From: Pararhodonellum marinum
GTDB lineage: Bacteria > Bacteroidota > Bacteroidia > Cytophagales > Cyclobacteriaceae
DNA: 64,000 bases
Assembly: GCF_015354735.1 (NCBI RefSeq)
Contig: NZ_JACEFJ010000017.1
Location: 1 to 64,000 of the forward strand
Direction: 5' to 3'
A program made the position numbers and the translations under genes. Positions 9,595 through 18,686 of this stretch are shown in pieces. Positions within the stretch are counted from its first letter, which is position 1, and every line of letters begins with the position of its first letter. A model generated the notes under the pieces. That model made no database searches. It saw nothing but the letters and a program-made list of their open reading frames with translations, and was not told the origin of the DNA.

Positions 9595-10650
9595 TCAATT
9601 TAAAGTAATGGTATATAGCACCCTGTTTGGATCTTTCATGTCCAAAGTAATGGTGTAATTTCCATCTTCAGGTATCGGAATATTATCCGGCGAATTAAAA
9701 CCAGCTACCCCATCAGCGGATCCTAAACCATAATTAAAATCCCAAGATTGGGTACGGAACTTGAATTCACCTTCAGTCAAGTCTGTGGTTATGGTCAGGA
9801 TATTGTTGGCAGCATTGAATGACATGGGAGTCTCATTGTCCCAACCACCTGTTGTGGCATCTCCAATTATTCCCCAAATACCGATTCTTTCTATTTCATA
9901 AGTCAAATTTACAAGATCGGCTTTGACTCTATGGGTTCCAAATTGACCGGGGACTTTCAAATTGCCTGCTGTAGGATCATCAGACAGAGTTCCAGCCGAG
10001 GCTCCAGTTCCGTAAGCAGGTCCAGGATTCCAATCTGGAGTAGTTAAAAATTTAAATTCACCACTACCTGATAGTATATGAACAAATCCTTCGTACACAT
10101 CATCTGAGTCCTCCGAATAAATAATTGTATTATTATTACCAGGAGTCCAGCCTTGATAATCTCCAGGGACCCTAATGAATGGCAGGTCTAATTCAATACT
10201 GTAAGGGGTAACCGTAAGTTCAATAGGACTTCCCACCAAATCAGAAAGTTCTCTTTCCGTGGTAGTTCTAACACGGAATTCTACGGAAGCAGGTTGGTCA
10301 GCTTCTAAGCCCAATTCAATCAATTTCACATTGAGGAGGGAGTCGAGGACGACAACCTGCAAATCCGAAGACTCTCCAACATTCTTCGCATCGGCGAAGT
10401 TGTTTCCGGGCAAATCCACTTCGATAATGTTTACCTGATCCACACCTACGCCGAAATCAGCTCGGGAAACTTCAAAAATGTTCTCATTACGAGGATTGTC
10501 GATATCCAAAACAATCGCGGAACCCTGAGTTGGGCTAACAATACTTGAAGGCGTTTGCTGAATTACCGGTGGCGTTTCAAACTGGCTACAGGCCCACATC
10601 AAGGGAAGCATCAAAAACCAAAGGTTTTTACGGGTAATATTCTTGATCAT
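9595..10650 (-). CDS. SusE/SusF-like starch-binding outer-membrane lipoprotein
   Basis: The 351-residue protein begins with a lipoprotein signal ending LMWAC (Cys21). An Ig-like N-terminal part (about 25-150) is followed by two similar carbohydrate-binding modules. The first contains VPGDYQGWTPGNN and FKFLTTPDWN; the second contains IIGDATTGGWDN and FKFRTQSWDFNYG. This is the SusE/SusF architecture, in which tandem modules bind starch on the outer leaflet. It is the first gene of the minus arm, with its own promoter and a hairpin behind it. No susC or susD gene is beside it, which is unusual. Ligand is inferred from the amylase neighbours. Confidence 0.85.
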   Translation of the reverse strand: MIKNITRKNLWFLMLPLMWACSQFETPPVIQQTPSSIVSPTQGSAIVLDIDNPRNENIFEVSRADFGVGVDQVNIIEVDLPGNNFADAKNVGESSDLQVVVLDSLLNVKLIELGLEADQPASVEFRVRTTTERELSDLVGSPIELTVTPYSIELDLPFIRVPGDYQGWTPGNNNTIIYSEDSDDVYEGFVHILSGSGEFKFLTTPDWNPGPAYGTGASAGTLSDDPTAGNLKVPGQFGTHRVKADLVNLTYEIERIGIWGIIGDATTGGWDNETPMSFNAANNILTITTDLTEGEFKFRTQSWDFNYGLGSADGVAGFNSPDNIPIPEDGNYTITLDMKDPNRVLYTITLN

Positions 10651-10703
10651 AATTTTAGGTTTTATTTGTTAATGTTACTTTTTTTTAAAATCTTGATATA
10701 ATA

Positions 10704-10737
10704 CAAATTTAACCAATTACTCATAGGGTGTCCAAAA
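10704..10737 (-). promoter_or_regulatory. Promoter of the SusE-like gene
   Basis: On the minus strand a TTTTG (10733-10737) is followed after 21 bp by TAAATTTG (10704-10711). This matches the Bacteroidota -33/-7 pattern with TAnnTTTG. It lies 54 bp before the SusE-like start codon. Confidence 0.6.
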
Positions 10738-10844
10738 CCTTGAATCCTATTAATTTTTGGTTTCATACTAAATACAGTCAAATACTAACGAAACAATTAC
10801 GTTTATGCAAGAAAATTTTACGTTAAATTGATGTTAAAACCTAT

Positions 10845-10869
10845 GCAATCGTAACCGCAATCGTTTGCG
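10845..10869. promoter_or_regulatory. LacI-type operator in the divergent region
   Basis: CGCAATCGTTTGCG at 10856-10869 is an inverted repeat of the form CGCAAnCGnTTGCG with the central CG typical of LacI-family operators. A further GCAATCG half-site lies at 10845-10851. The site is between the SusE-like gene and the lacI gene, but more than 110 bp from both predicted promoters. That position would suit activation or looping better than simple blocking. The remaining bases of 10651-11076 hold no gene. Confidence 0.6.
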
Positions 10870-11033
10870 ACAATGTGTGATTTTTGACGAAAATAAATTT
10901 TATTCAGAAGTCTCAATCAGCAGTACAAGAATCTTTCTTGTAACTTGTAACTCTCTTTAACGTAATTTCTTTAATTAAGGCATCTTAGAAAAAGATAAAT
11001 TTATAACGTGTCATTTTAACCACAAAGGACCCT

Positions 11034-11041
11034 TATATTTG
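11034..11041 (+). promoter_or_regulatory. Candidate -7 box of the first lacI gene
   Basis: TATATTTG matches TAnnTTTG and lies 36 bp before the lacI start. I see no good TTTG at -33, so this is a partial match. Confidence 0.4.
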
Positions 11042-11076
11042 ATTTTTGTCTAAGGAGACAAAATTTAACACAAAGT

Positions 11077-12102
11077 ATGAAAATAGGACAAGCAACCATC
11101 AAGGATATTGCGAAAGCTTTGAATGTATCTTCATCCACAGTTTCAAGGGCATTAAAGGATTATCCAGGCATCAGTGATGAAACAAAAAGGAAAGTCAAAG
11201 AATTGGCTGACAAATGGAATTACCGACCGAATGCGGTTGCTTTAAGCCTTAGGAAAAGCAAATCCTTCACCATAGGAGTAATCATTCCTGAAGTAGTTCA
11301 TTTTTTTTTTAGTACAGTGATCTCTGGCATTGAAGAAGTCGCATTTATGCATGGTTACAATGTCATTCTCTGCCAAACCAATGAAAAGTTGAAAAGGGAA
11401 ATATCCAGTGTCGAGACCATTATATCCAATCAAATAGATGGCTTACTGGTAAGTTTTTCTAAAGAGACAACCAATTTTGACCACTTTAAAAGGTTGATTG
11501 AACAACACTATCCAGTTGTATTTTTTGATCGCATCCCAAATCTGGAAAATTCAGTGAATATCACCGTCAATGATTACCAGGGTGCTTTTGATGCTACCAA
11601 ACATCTGATTTCTCAGGGATACAAAGATATTCTGCACCTGGCAGGTCCCAGAAATTTAGACATCAGCAAAAATAGGATGAATGGCTATATGGATGCATTA
11701 AAAGAAGCAGAAATGCCTGTAAAACCCCATCGAATCATTGAATGTCCGGAAGGTGTTCAGGAAGAAAGCTTTAAAATATGTGCCAAGGTTTTTAAGGAGC
11801 AGGATAGGCCCGACGCGATCTTTGCTAATAACGACATGGCCGCTGCAGGGGCAATGAGAGGAGTCAAATCCCTAGGACTGAAAATTCCCGAAGATGTGGG
11901 AGTTGTGGGTTTCAGCAATTGGCAGTTTTCATCTATGGTAGACCCTCCCCTTTCTACAGTTTCCCAACCAGGTTTTAAAATTGGTGAAAGGGCAACCCAG
12001 CTGCTGATTGAGATGATTGAACAAAAAGGAGACGAACCTTTTACACCAAAACTAGAAATTCTGGAAACAGAATTGCTCATCAGGGGCTCCTCTGTGAGGT
12101 AA
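11077..12102 (+). CDS. LacI-family transcriptional regulator of the starch locus
   Basis: The 341-residue protein has the LacI layout. A helix-turn-helix at residues 6-27 (IKDIAKALNVSSSTVSRAL) and hinge helix (YRPNAVALSLR) are followed by a periplasmic-binding-protein-like sensor domain (GVIIPEV, DGLLVSFS, VVFFDRIP, DAIFANNDMAAAGAM). It is transcribed divergently from the SusE-like gene and precedes the GH31 gene, so it probably senses maltose, a maltodextrin or a derivative. The inverted repeat at 10856 is its likely operator. Whether it represses or activates cannot be read. A terminator-like hairpin follows. Confidence 0.92.
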   Translation: MKIGQATIKDIAKALNVSSSTVSRALKDYPGISDETKRKVKELADKWNYRPNAVALSLRKSKSFTIGVIIPEVVHFFFSTVISGIEEVAFMHGYNVILCQTNEKLKREISSVETIISNQIDGLLVSFSKETTNFDHFKRLIEQHYPVVFFDRIPNLENSVNITVNDYQGAFDATKHLISQGYKDILHLAGPRNLDISKNRMNGYMDALKEAEMPVKPHRIIECPEGVQEESFKICAKVFKEQDRPDAIFANNDMAAAGAMRGVKSLGLKIPEDVGVVGFSNWQFSSMVDPPLSTVSQPGFKIGERATQLLIEMIEQKGDEPFTPKLEILETELLIRGSSVR

Positions 12103-12149
12103 AAGTCCATTTTTGATTATTTTTTAAAAAAAATAATACAATTCTATGC

Positions 12150-12183
12150 AATCGATTGAATGAGTGATTCAATTGATTTTTTT
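12150..12183 (+). terminator. AT-rich terminator behind lacI, overlapping an operator-like palindrome
   Basis: AATCGATTGAAT pairs with ATTCAATTGATT (one G-T pair) around a 5-nt loop and is followed by seven T. The left arm overlaps the palindrome CAATCGATTG (12149-12158), which shares GCAATCG with the site at 10845. The element could therefore also be bound by LacI before the GH31 operon. Confidence 0.5.
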
Positions 12184-12336
12184 GTCAAATGAGGCATACA
12201 AAGTGATTTATTTCGTGAAGAATGTGTCTTCCAAAAGTTTCAACATTGCATTTTACTTTGTTAAATTGTCCGCATTATCATGGGTTTTCACCCATGAGAT
12301 GTCCTTTTAAACTGAAAATGACCTAAATATCTCTAC

Positions 12337-14763
12337 ATGACCTTTTCTACTTCCAACCAAAAGCAGCGTCAAAATCTTCAAGCTGGTGCAATTATTTCTT
12401 GGGAGAAACAGTCCAATGGCCTTTCAGGCAAAACAGAAGAAGCTTTTTTTGAGGTTATCGCATTTGCAGACAATACCATTAGAATTCATATACGAAATCA
12501 GCAAGCAGACAATGTCAACCGGTACAGTGTCATCAAAGAGGCCGATCAAGTGGATTTCTCAGTGACTGACAATGAGGAAAAAATTATCCTTGATACGCCA
12601 AAAATAAAAGTAATAGTGAACCGAAATCCTTTTTACATTCAGTTTTATGATCAAAAAGGAAATCTGCTCAATCAAGATGACCCAGCATTCAGTGTATCTT
12701 GGTTGGGTACAGAAGTGACCAATTACAAAAAGATTCAACCAAAAGAAAGGTTCATCGGTTTGGGGGAAAAAACAGGGGGATTAGACAGGGCCGGAAGAGC
12801 TTATACAAATTGGAACACCGATTATTTTGGGTACGGCATTTATGATGATCCCCTGTATATATCCATACCGTTTTACATGGGAATACATGAAAACGGCAAT
12901 TATGGAATCTTTCTAGACAATACCCACAAAAGCTATTTCAATTTTGGGGCTTCCAACAACCGCTTCATGTATTTTGCCGCTGATGATGGAGACATGGATT
13001 ATTATTTTATCCATGAAGAAAATTTGTCAGACATCCTTTCCGCTTACACCGGGCTAACCGGAAGGATGGCCATGCCGCCCAAATGGGCCTTGGGTTACCA
13101 GCAATGTAGGTATTCCTATTATCCGGAATCAGAGGTGATGACCCTAGCGGATACCTTTCGACACAAGGACATGCCTGCTGATGTGATTTACTTGGACATC
13201 CACCACATGGAACAATATAAGGTCTTTACTTTTGATGGTGAAAAATTCCCCAATCCCAAAAGCATGATTCAGAAACTCAAAGAGAAGGGATTTAAAGTGG
13301 TGGTCATCATGGACCCTGGAATAAAAACACAAAAAGGATATATTCCCTATGAAGAAGGACTCGAAAAAGATTTGTTAGTAAAGTATCCCGACGATGCCAT
13401 ATACGAAGGACAGGTTTGGCCAGGTTGGTGTGCATTTCCCGATTTTACTTTACCAGCCACACGCACATGGTGGGCAGAAAAGATGGCATTTTATTCAGAA
13501 GCAGGCGTAGATGGCTATTGGACAGACATGAATGAACCTGCATCCTGGGGTCAGTTTACTCCAAACCTGATCAATTTTGATTTCGACGGTGAACAGGTTA
13601 GTCATAGAAAAGCGAGGAATATCTATGGGATGCAAATGGCTAGAAGTGCGCAGGAAGGTTCATTGCTTCAAAATCCAAATCTAAGACCCTTTGTGTTGAC
13701 CAGGGCGGGATTCGCTGGAATCCAACGATATGCCGCCGCCTGGACAGGTGACAATGTGGCTACTGAGGCCCATATGCTGGCCGGTGTAAGGCTAGTCAAT
13801 AGTCTTGGATTAAGCGGTGTCTCTTTTTCCGGTTATGATGTAGGAGGGTTTGCGGGTGAAACCACCAAGTCCCTTTTTGCCCGATGGATGAGTTTGGCCG
13901 CTTTTTCTCCATTTTATAGAGCCCATACCATGATCAACAGCAACGATGCTGAGCCTTGGGCCTTTGGGGAAGAAGTGGAGGAGATCTCAAGGGGGTATAT
14001 GAAACTCAGGTATTGCATGATACCGATGCTTTACAGTGGCTTTTTCCAATCCCAAGAGAAAGGCTTGCCTGTAGCCAAGAGCCTCTCCCTTGAACATCCT
14101 CTTGATCAAAAAATTTATGAGAGCAAATTTGAAAACCAATATTACTTCTGTGACAACTTAATGATTGCCCCGGTTGAGAGCACAAAAGAAATCACAAAGG
14201 TTTATTTGCCAAAAGGAAATTGGTATTATTGGTACAATGATCAGCCTTATAACGGCGAGCAAGAAATTTTCATTGATTCACCGCTTAATTATTTACCTGT
14301 TTTCGTCAAAGGTGGTGCTATCGTCACCCTCCAATCCCCTACTTCATACACAGAGGAAGAGCATGATGGTGTTTTGATGATTCATGTATATAAAGGATCT
14401 GGAAAATCCGAATGGGTCCATTACGAAGATGATGGCAAATCACTTGATTACCAAAGTGGCGCATTTTTAAGCCGGAAAATCATACTTGATAGTGATGAAG
14501 GAAAATTGACTTTTGAGGAAGCAGAGGGGAATTTCGATTCCACTTACCACAACTATAAGGTTTTTTTCCATGGATTTGAAATAAAAGAAATCTTCGGAAA
14601 CGGTAAATCCTTGGGGATCACCAAAGCCCACGTTGCCTATTTGGATAGACTTACGCAATTTGACCCGCTTCCTGAATACGAACATTCTTACCTTACTACT
14701 CCTTTTGTACCCTGTATCAGGCTGAAAAATCAAAAGGAAAAACTTCTTATCGAATTTAAATAA
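12337..14763 (+). CDS. GH31 alpha-glucosidase
   Basis: The 808-residue enzyme is a family 31 glycoside hydrolase that releases glucose from the non-reducing end of alpha-glucosides. The nucleophile motif WTDMNEP (D397) and the acid/base motif WTGDN (D472) are intact, as is the N-terminal beta-sandwich typical of the family. No signal peptide is seen, so the enzyme is probably cytoplasmic and acts on sugars brought in by the MFS carrier two genes downstream. It is followed after 42 bp by the lipoprotein amylase gene. The C-terminus (about 650-808) has the usual beta domains. Substrate could be maltose, isomaltose or another alpha-glucoside. Confidence 0.93.
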   Translation: MTFSTSNQKQRQNLQAGAIISWEKQSNGLSGKTEEAFFEVIAFADNTIRIHIRNQQADNVNRYSVIKEADQVDFSVTDNEEKIILDTPKIKVIVNRNPFYIQFYDQKGNLLNQDDPAFSVSWLGTEVTNYKKIQPKERFIGLGEKTGGLDRAGRAYTNWNTDYFGYGIYDDPLYISIPFYMGIHENGNYGIFLDNTHKSYFNFGASNNRFMYFAADDGDMDYYFIHEENLSDILSAYTGLTGRMAMPPKWALGYQQCRYSYYPESEVMTLADTFRHKDMPADVIYLDIHHMEQYKVFTFDGEKFPNPKSMIQKLKEKGFKVVVIMDPGIKTQKGYIPYEEGLEKDLLVKYPDDAIYEGQVWPGWCAFPDFTLPATRTWWAEKMAFYSEAGVDGYWTDMNEPASWGQFTPNLINFDFDGEQVSHRKARNIYGMQMARSAQEGSLLQNPNLRPFVLTRAGFAGIQRYAAAWTGDNVATEAHMLAGVRLVNSLGLSGVSFSGYDVGGFAGETTKSLFARWMSLAAFSPFYRAHTMINSNDAEPWAFGEEVEEISRGYMKLRYCMIPMLYSGFFQSQEKGLPVAKSLSLEHPLDQKIYESKFENQYYFCDNLMIAPVESTKEITKVYLPKGNWYYWYNDQPYNGEQEIFIDSPLNYLPVFVKGGAIVTLQSPTSYTEEEHDGVLMIHVYKGSGKSEWVHYEDDGKSLDYQSGAFLSRKIILDSDEGKLTFEEAEGNFDSTYHNYKVFFHGFEIKEIFGNGKSLGITKAHVAYLDRLTQFDPLPEYEHSYLTTPFVPCIRLKNQKEKLLIEFK

Positions 14764-14805
14764 TCAAAGAATTTTAATCACCCATCACCTATATGCTTTC
14801 CACAC

Positions 14806-16176
14806 ATGAAAAAAAGATTGTGTTTTGTTATTTTAAGTACCATGCTACTGGCAGCTTGTCAATCAGGCGATCAACAAAAAGTAGCAGAATATCCAGAAAA
14901 AAAAACTGAGATGATTACTGTTCAGGACTGGACCAAAGATAAAAACCTCTATGAGGTAAATATCAGGCAATATACCAAAGAAGGTACATTTGCCGCTTTC
15001 GAAAAAGAAATCCCTCGTCTCAAAGAAATGGGGGTGGACATTTTGTGGTTGATGCCAATTCATGAAATCGGTGAAAAAAACCGCAAAGGGACTTTGGGCA
15101 GTTACTATGCCATCAAAGACTACAAAAGTATCAACAAGGAATTTGGTAATAAGGATGCTTTCAGAAGTTTGGTCAAAACCATCCATGAGAACGGTATGTA
15201 TATTTTGATGGACTGGGTGGCAAACCACACAGGCTGGGACCACATTTGGACTGAAAGCAATCCCGAATATTTCAGTAAAAATGAAGCAGGCAACTTTATG
15301 CCTCCCAAGGGAACAGATTGGGACGATGTCATAGAACTTGATTACAGCAATCCCGATGTGCATGATGCGATGTCAGATGCCATGCAATACTGGGTCAGGG
15401 AATTTGATATCGACGGATATCGCTGTGATGTGGCAGATTTGGTCACCATGGATTTTTGGCAACGTGTTCGACCTGAATTGGATGCCATAAAGCCGGTGTT
15501 TATGTTGGCCGAGGCTGAAAATCCCAAAATGCATGACCATGCCTTCGACATGACCTATGCGACAGAACAGTTTCATACGCTGGTTCGTGTTGCCCAAGGG
15601 CTGGAGTCTCCGACGGCTTTGGACAGTTTGCTGGATGTAAGAAAAAAACAATTCCCGGAAAATGCCTATCGACTGAATTTCATTACGAATCATGATGAAA
15701 ATACATGGAAAGGTACCATTGAAGAACTGATGGGGCCTGCACACAAAGCCATGGCTGTTTATACCTATACTTTACCAGGCATGCCGCTGATCTACTCAGG
15801 CCAAGAATCAAACGTGCAGCAAAGGATCGAATTTTTTGAAAAAGACCCCATCCAATGGGGCAATTACTCCATGCTGGAGTTTTACGCAAAACTCAACGCA
15901 CTTAAACACAAAAACCAAGCCTTATGGAATGGTGAATTTGGAGGTGATTTCATTCGTTTAAACAGGCCTCAAGTGCCTGAGGTCATTGCTTTCACTAGGA
16001 ACAAGGACAACAATACTGTGCTATCCATTTTCAATTTTTCAAAGCGCCAGATTACTTTTGAATTGAACAAAGACTTGGGTGATATGGCTGATTATTTCAA
16101 CGGCGAGACCCTTGATTTAAAATCAGGTACTGTCTTCGAATTAGCACCTTGGGACTTTAAAGTGTATATCAAATAA
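14806..16176 (+). CDS. GH13 alpha-amylase family lipoprotein
   Basis: The 456-residue protein has a lipoprotein signal ending LLAAC (Cys18) and a compact GH13 barrel. Region I is MDWVANHTGWD, region II GYRCDVADL with nucleophile D208, region III MLAEAE with acid/base E236 and region IV TNHDEN with D297. It should hydrolyse maltodextrins at the periplasmic or outer face before uptake. It is 42 bp behind the GH31 gene and 24 bp before the MFS gene, so the three form an operon. It is only distantly similar to the two amylases on the minus arm, which suggests separate recruitment and not local duplication. Confidence 0.92.
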   Translation: MKKRLCFVILSTMLLAACQSGDQQKVAEYPEKKTEMITVQDWTKDKNLYEVNIRQYTKEGTFAAFEKEIPRLKEMGVDILWLMPIHEIGEKNRKGTLGSYYAIKDYKSINKEFGNKDAFRSLVKTIHENGMYILMDWVANHTGWDHIWTESNPEYFSKNEAGNFMPPKGTDWDDVIELDYSNPDVHDAMSDAMQYWVREFDIDGYRCDVADLVTMDFWQRVRPELDAIKPVFMLAEAENPKMHDHAFDMTYATEQFHTLVRVAQGLESPTALDSLLDVRKKQFPENAYRLNFITNHDENTWKGTIEELMGPAHKAMAVYTYTLPGMPLIYSGQESNVQQRIEFFEKDPIQWGNYSMLEFYAKLNALKHKNQALWNGEFGGDFIRLNRPQVPEVIAFTRNKDNNTVLSIFNFSKRQITFELNKDLGDMADYFNGETLDLKSGTVFELAPWDFKVYIK

Positions 16177-16200
16177 ATCCACCCAACCCGACCCAAAATA

Positions 16201-17535
16201 ATGGCACAAACCGTCATCAAAAAGAGATTGAGCTTTTGGCAAATCTGGAACATGAGTTTCGGGTTTTTAGGTATACAGTTTGGATTTGCACTTCAGGGCG
16301 GTTTCATGTCCAGGATTTTTCAGACCCTGGGAGCAGAAAAAGATGCCATTCCCTTATTGTGGATCGCTGCACCACTTACCGGACTTTTGGTACAGCCCAT
16401 CGTAGGCTATCTGAGTGATCGCACATGGCACCCTAAATTTGGTAGAAGACGCCCTTATTTTCTAATCGGAGCAGTCCTCAGCACCATTGCGCTTTTCTTT
16501 GCCCCCTACTCGAGCGCCTTGTGGATGGCAGCAGGTTCATTATGGGTTTTGGATGCTTCCCTCAACATCAGTATGGAGCCATTCAGGGCTTTGGTGGCAG
16601 ACAAGTTACCTGACACACAGCGTTCCTATGGCTTTGTAGTTCAGACCTTGATTATTGGAATAGGAACATGGGTTGCCTCTAACCTCCCCTGGTTGATGAC
16701 CCAGATAGGCATACCCAACACCGCCGCTCCGGGCGTAGTGCCTGATTCTGTCAAGTTTGCTTTCACTGTTGGTGCCATTATCTTGTTGGCTTCTATTCTT
16801 TATACCGTATTTACTACAGAGGAATATCCTCCTGAAGATCTGGACAAATTCAAAAAAGAGAAAGAAGCCAGCAAAGGATTTTTCAATGGAGTTCAGGAAA
16901 TTTTCAGCAACATTGCCGGTATGCCTATGGTGATGAAAAAACTGGGTTTGGTCCAGTTTTTCTCTTGGTTTGCATTTTTTACCATGTGGAGTTTTGCAAC
17001 ACCTGCTATCACTGAACATGTGTTTAAAGCTACAGACACCGCCTCTTTGGCCTATAACGATGCCGCAGACAGTGTGGGCAATTATTTGGGGACCTATGGC
17101 TTGGTTTCTATGTTTTACGCATTGATTTTGGCTTTCATTACGAGTAAAATGAAAATCAATAGAAAATTGCTCCACATGTTTAGCCTGATCGCCGGTGGCG
17201 TCGGTTTCATATTGATTTATTATATCAATGAGCCTTGGATGTTACATATCTGCTTCAGTTTGGTTGGGCTTTCATGGGCCAGCATTCTTTCTATGCCCTA
17301 TGCGATGCTATCCAGTTCAGTCAATCCCAAGCAAATGGGCGTCTACATGGGGATTTTCAACATGTTCATTGTCATTCCTCAAATCGTGGCTGCCATTGGC
17401 GGGATCAATTACATGTATAAGTTTTTGTTTGGAGAAGAAGTGATTTTCACCATGGTCTTGGCTGGTACTTCCCTGATCATCGCTGGACTCTGTAATCTCT
17501 GGATTACTGACCGCAATGCCACTCATGATGGGTGA
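16201..17535 (+). CDS. MFS sugar transporter (SLC45/GPH-like, probable maltose carrier)
   Basis: The 444-residue protein has about twelve hydrophobic segments. The loop SDRTWHPKFGRRRPY after the second to third helix is the signature of the GPH/SLC45 branch of sugar-cation symporters. A central hydrophilic loop (about 200-240, rich in Lys and Glu) separates the two halves. Carriers of this type sit in maltose loci of many Bacteroidota, so import of maltose or short maltodextrins across the inner membrane is the likely role. It is the last gene of the plus arm. The 266 bp behind it contain only short imperfect GTTGTC repeats and no clear terminator. Confidence 0.88.
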   Translation: MAQTVIKKRLSFWQIWNMSFGFLGIQFGFALQGGFMSRIFQTLGAEKDAIPLLWIAAPLTGLLVQPIVGYLSDRTWHPKFGRRRPYFLIGAVLSTIALFFAPYSSALWMAAGSLWVLDASLNISMEPFRALVADKLPDTQRSYGFVVQTLIIGIGTWVASNLPWLMTQIGIPNTAAPGVVPDSVKFAFTVGAIILLASILYTVFTTEEYPPEDLDKFKKEKEASKGFFNGVQEIFSNIAGMPMVMKKLGLVQFFSWFAFFTMWSFATPAITEHVFKATDTASLAYNDAADSVGNYLGTYGLVSMFYALILAFITSKMKINRKLLHMFSLIAGGVGFILIYYINEPWMLHICFSLVGLSWASILSMPYAMLSSSVNPKQMGVYMGIFNMFIVIPQIVAAIGGINYMYKFLFGEEVIFTMVLAGTSLIIAGLCNLWITDRNATHDG

Positions 17536-17801
17536 GTTTGAGGTGATCTGTGTGAGTTGGGTTTTTATATTGAGGTAGATTTTTTTAATGTAGTCTGGTT
17601 TTCGAAATTTTCATGGTTGTCGATGTTGTCGGGTTGTCAGGGTTGTCCAATAGAATGAGTTGTCGGATAATCAAGCCTTCCGGCAAATAGGCCACTTTAA
17701 ACTAAATGAAGCTTACTTTGGCTAGGAGAGCTTATGGATTATTGTTAATTTCAATCTATCCTCCAGAAAACATACCTTTTGTCCCATAACCTGCCTATAT
17801 C

Positions 17802-18671
17802 ATGGAAAAAATCAACATCATCGGAGTACCTGAACATTTCAATTTCCCATGGTTACAAGTGGTGGCTTCCCAGCCCTTTGCATCCTCCGAGATCATCTTG
17901 GAGTGGGAGGATGAGTCGAGGGGATCAGGAGCCATGATCAAGGCCTTACGGGATGGTTCAGCTGACATCGCTGTGGTGTTGACGGAGAGTTTTATCAAAG
18001 ACCGCATCGAGGGCAATCCTTCTAAGATCATAGGATTTCATGTGCGTTCCCCCTTGTTATGGGGCATTCATGTGTCGTCAAAATCGAAAATAGATTCCGT
18101 ATCCGATCTTAAAAATGTCCCCTTTCTGATCAGTAGACTGGGCTCTGGTTCCCATTTGATGGCTTATCTTTTAGCAAAACAGGAAGGTTGGCCATTAAAA
18201 GAACTTCAGTTTGAAATAGTTGGCAACATGGATGGAGCAAAAAAGGCATTTCGAAGTACGCTGCCAAAAGTTTTTTTATGGGAAAAATTCACTACCCAAC
18301 CAATGGTAGATCAAGGGTTGTTTACAAGAGTGGGAGAAATTCCTACGCCTTGGCCTTGTTTTGTTATGGTCGCTTCAGAGGGTGCTATTCAGAAACATGG
18401 TAAAATTCTATTGGAAATAAGAAATCTGGTATACGAAGAATCAAGAATACTAAGTAATGATTTAAAATTAATACCAAGGCTTAGTCAGCAATATGGCATC
18501 TCCGAGGCAGATTTGGAGACATGGTGGGTGCAAACCGCTTGGGCCACCGACGGTACTGTATCCATTTCAGATTTAGAGATGACGATGAAAACACTGAAAG
18601 AGCTGGATCTGATCAAATCTATCGTTCCTGCACTGGATTTGGTGGATGAATCTTTTGTTTCACTAATCTAA
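17802..18671 (+). CDS. Cytoplasmic PBP2-like substrate-binding protein (Ca3427-like)
   Basis: The 289-residue protein resembles type 2 periplasmic-binding proteins of the NMT1/SsuA kind: GVPEHFNFPWLQVVAS at the start, ADIAVVLTESF for ligand contact and RLGSGSHLMAYLLA at the hinge. It lacks a signal peptide and has no ABC transporter genes beside it. Similar signal-less proteins are known from bacteria and fungi as the Ca3427-like group, whose role is unclear. It converges on surE with a 15-bp gap. I assign the fold with fair confidence but no function. Confidence 0.7.
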   Translation: MEKINIIGVPEHFNFPWLQVVASQPFASSEIILEWEDESRGSGAMIKALRDGSADIAVVLTESFIKDRIEGNPSKIIGFHVRSPLLWGIHVSSKSKIDSVSDLKNVPFLISRLGSGSHLMAYLLAKQEGWPLKELQFEIVGNMDGAKKAFRSTLPKVFLWEKFTTQPMVDQGLFTRVGEIPTPWPCFVMVASEGAIQKHGKILLEIRNLVYEESRILSNDLKLIPRLSQQYGISEADLETWWVQTAWATDGTVSISDLEMTMKTLKELDLIKSIVPALDLVDESFVSLI

Positions 18672-18686
18672 TGAAAATTGAGGGCT

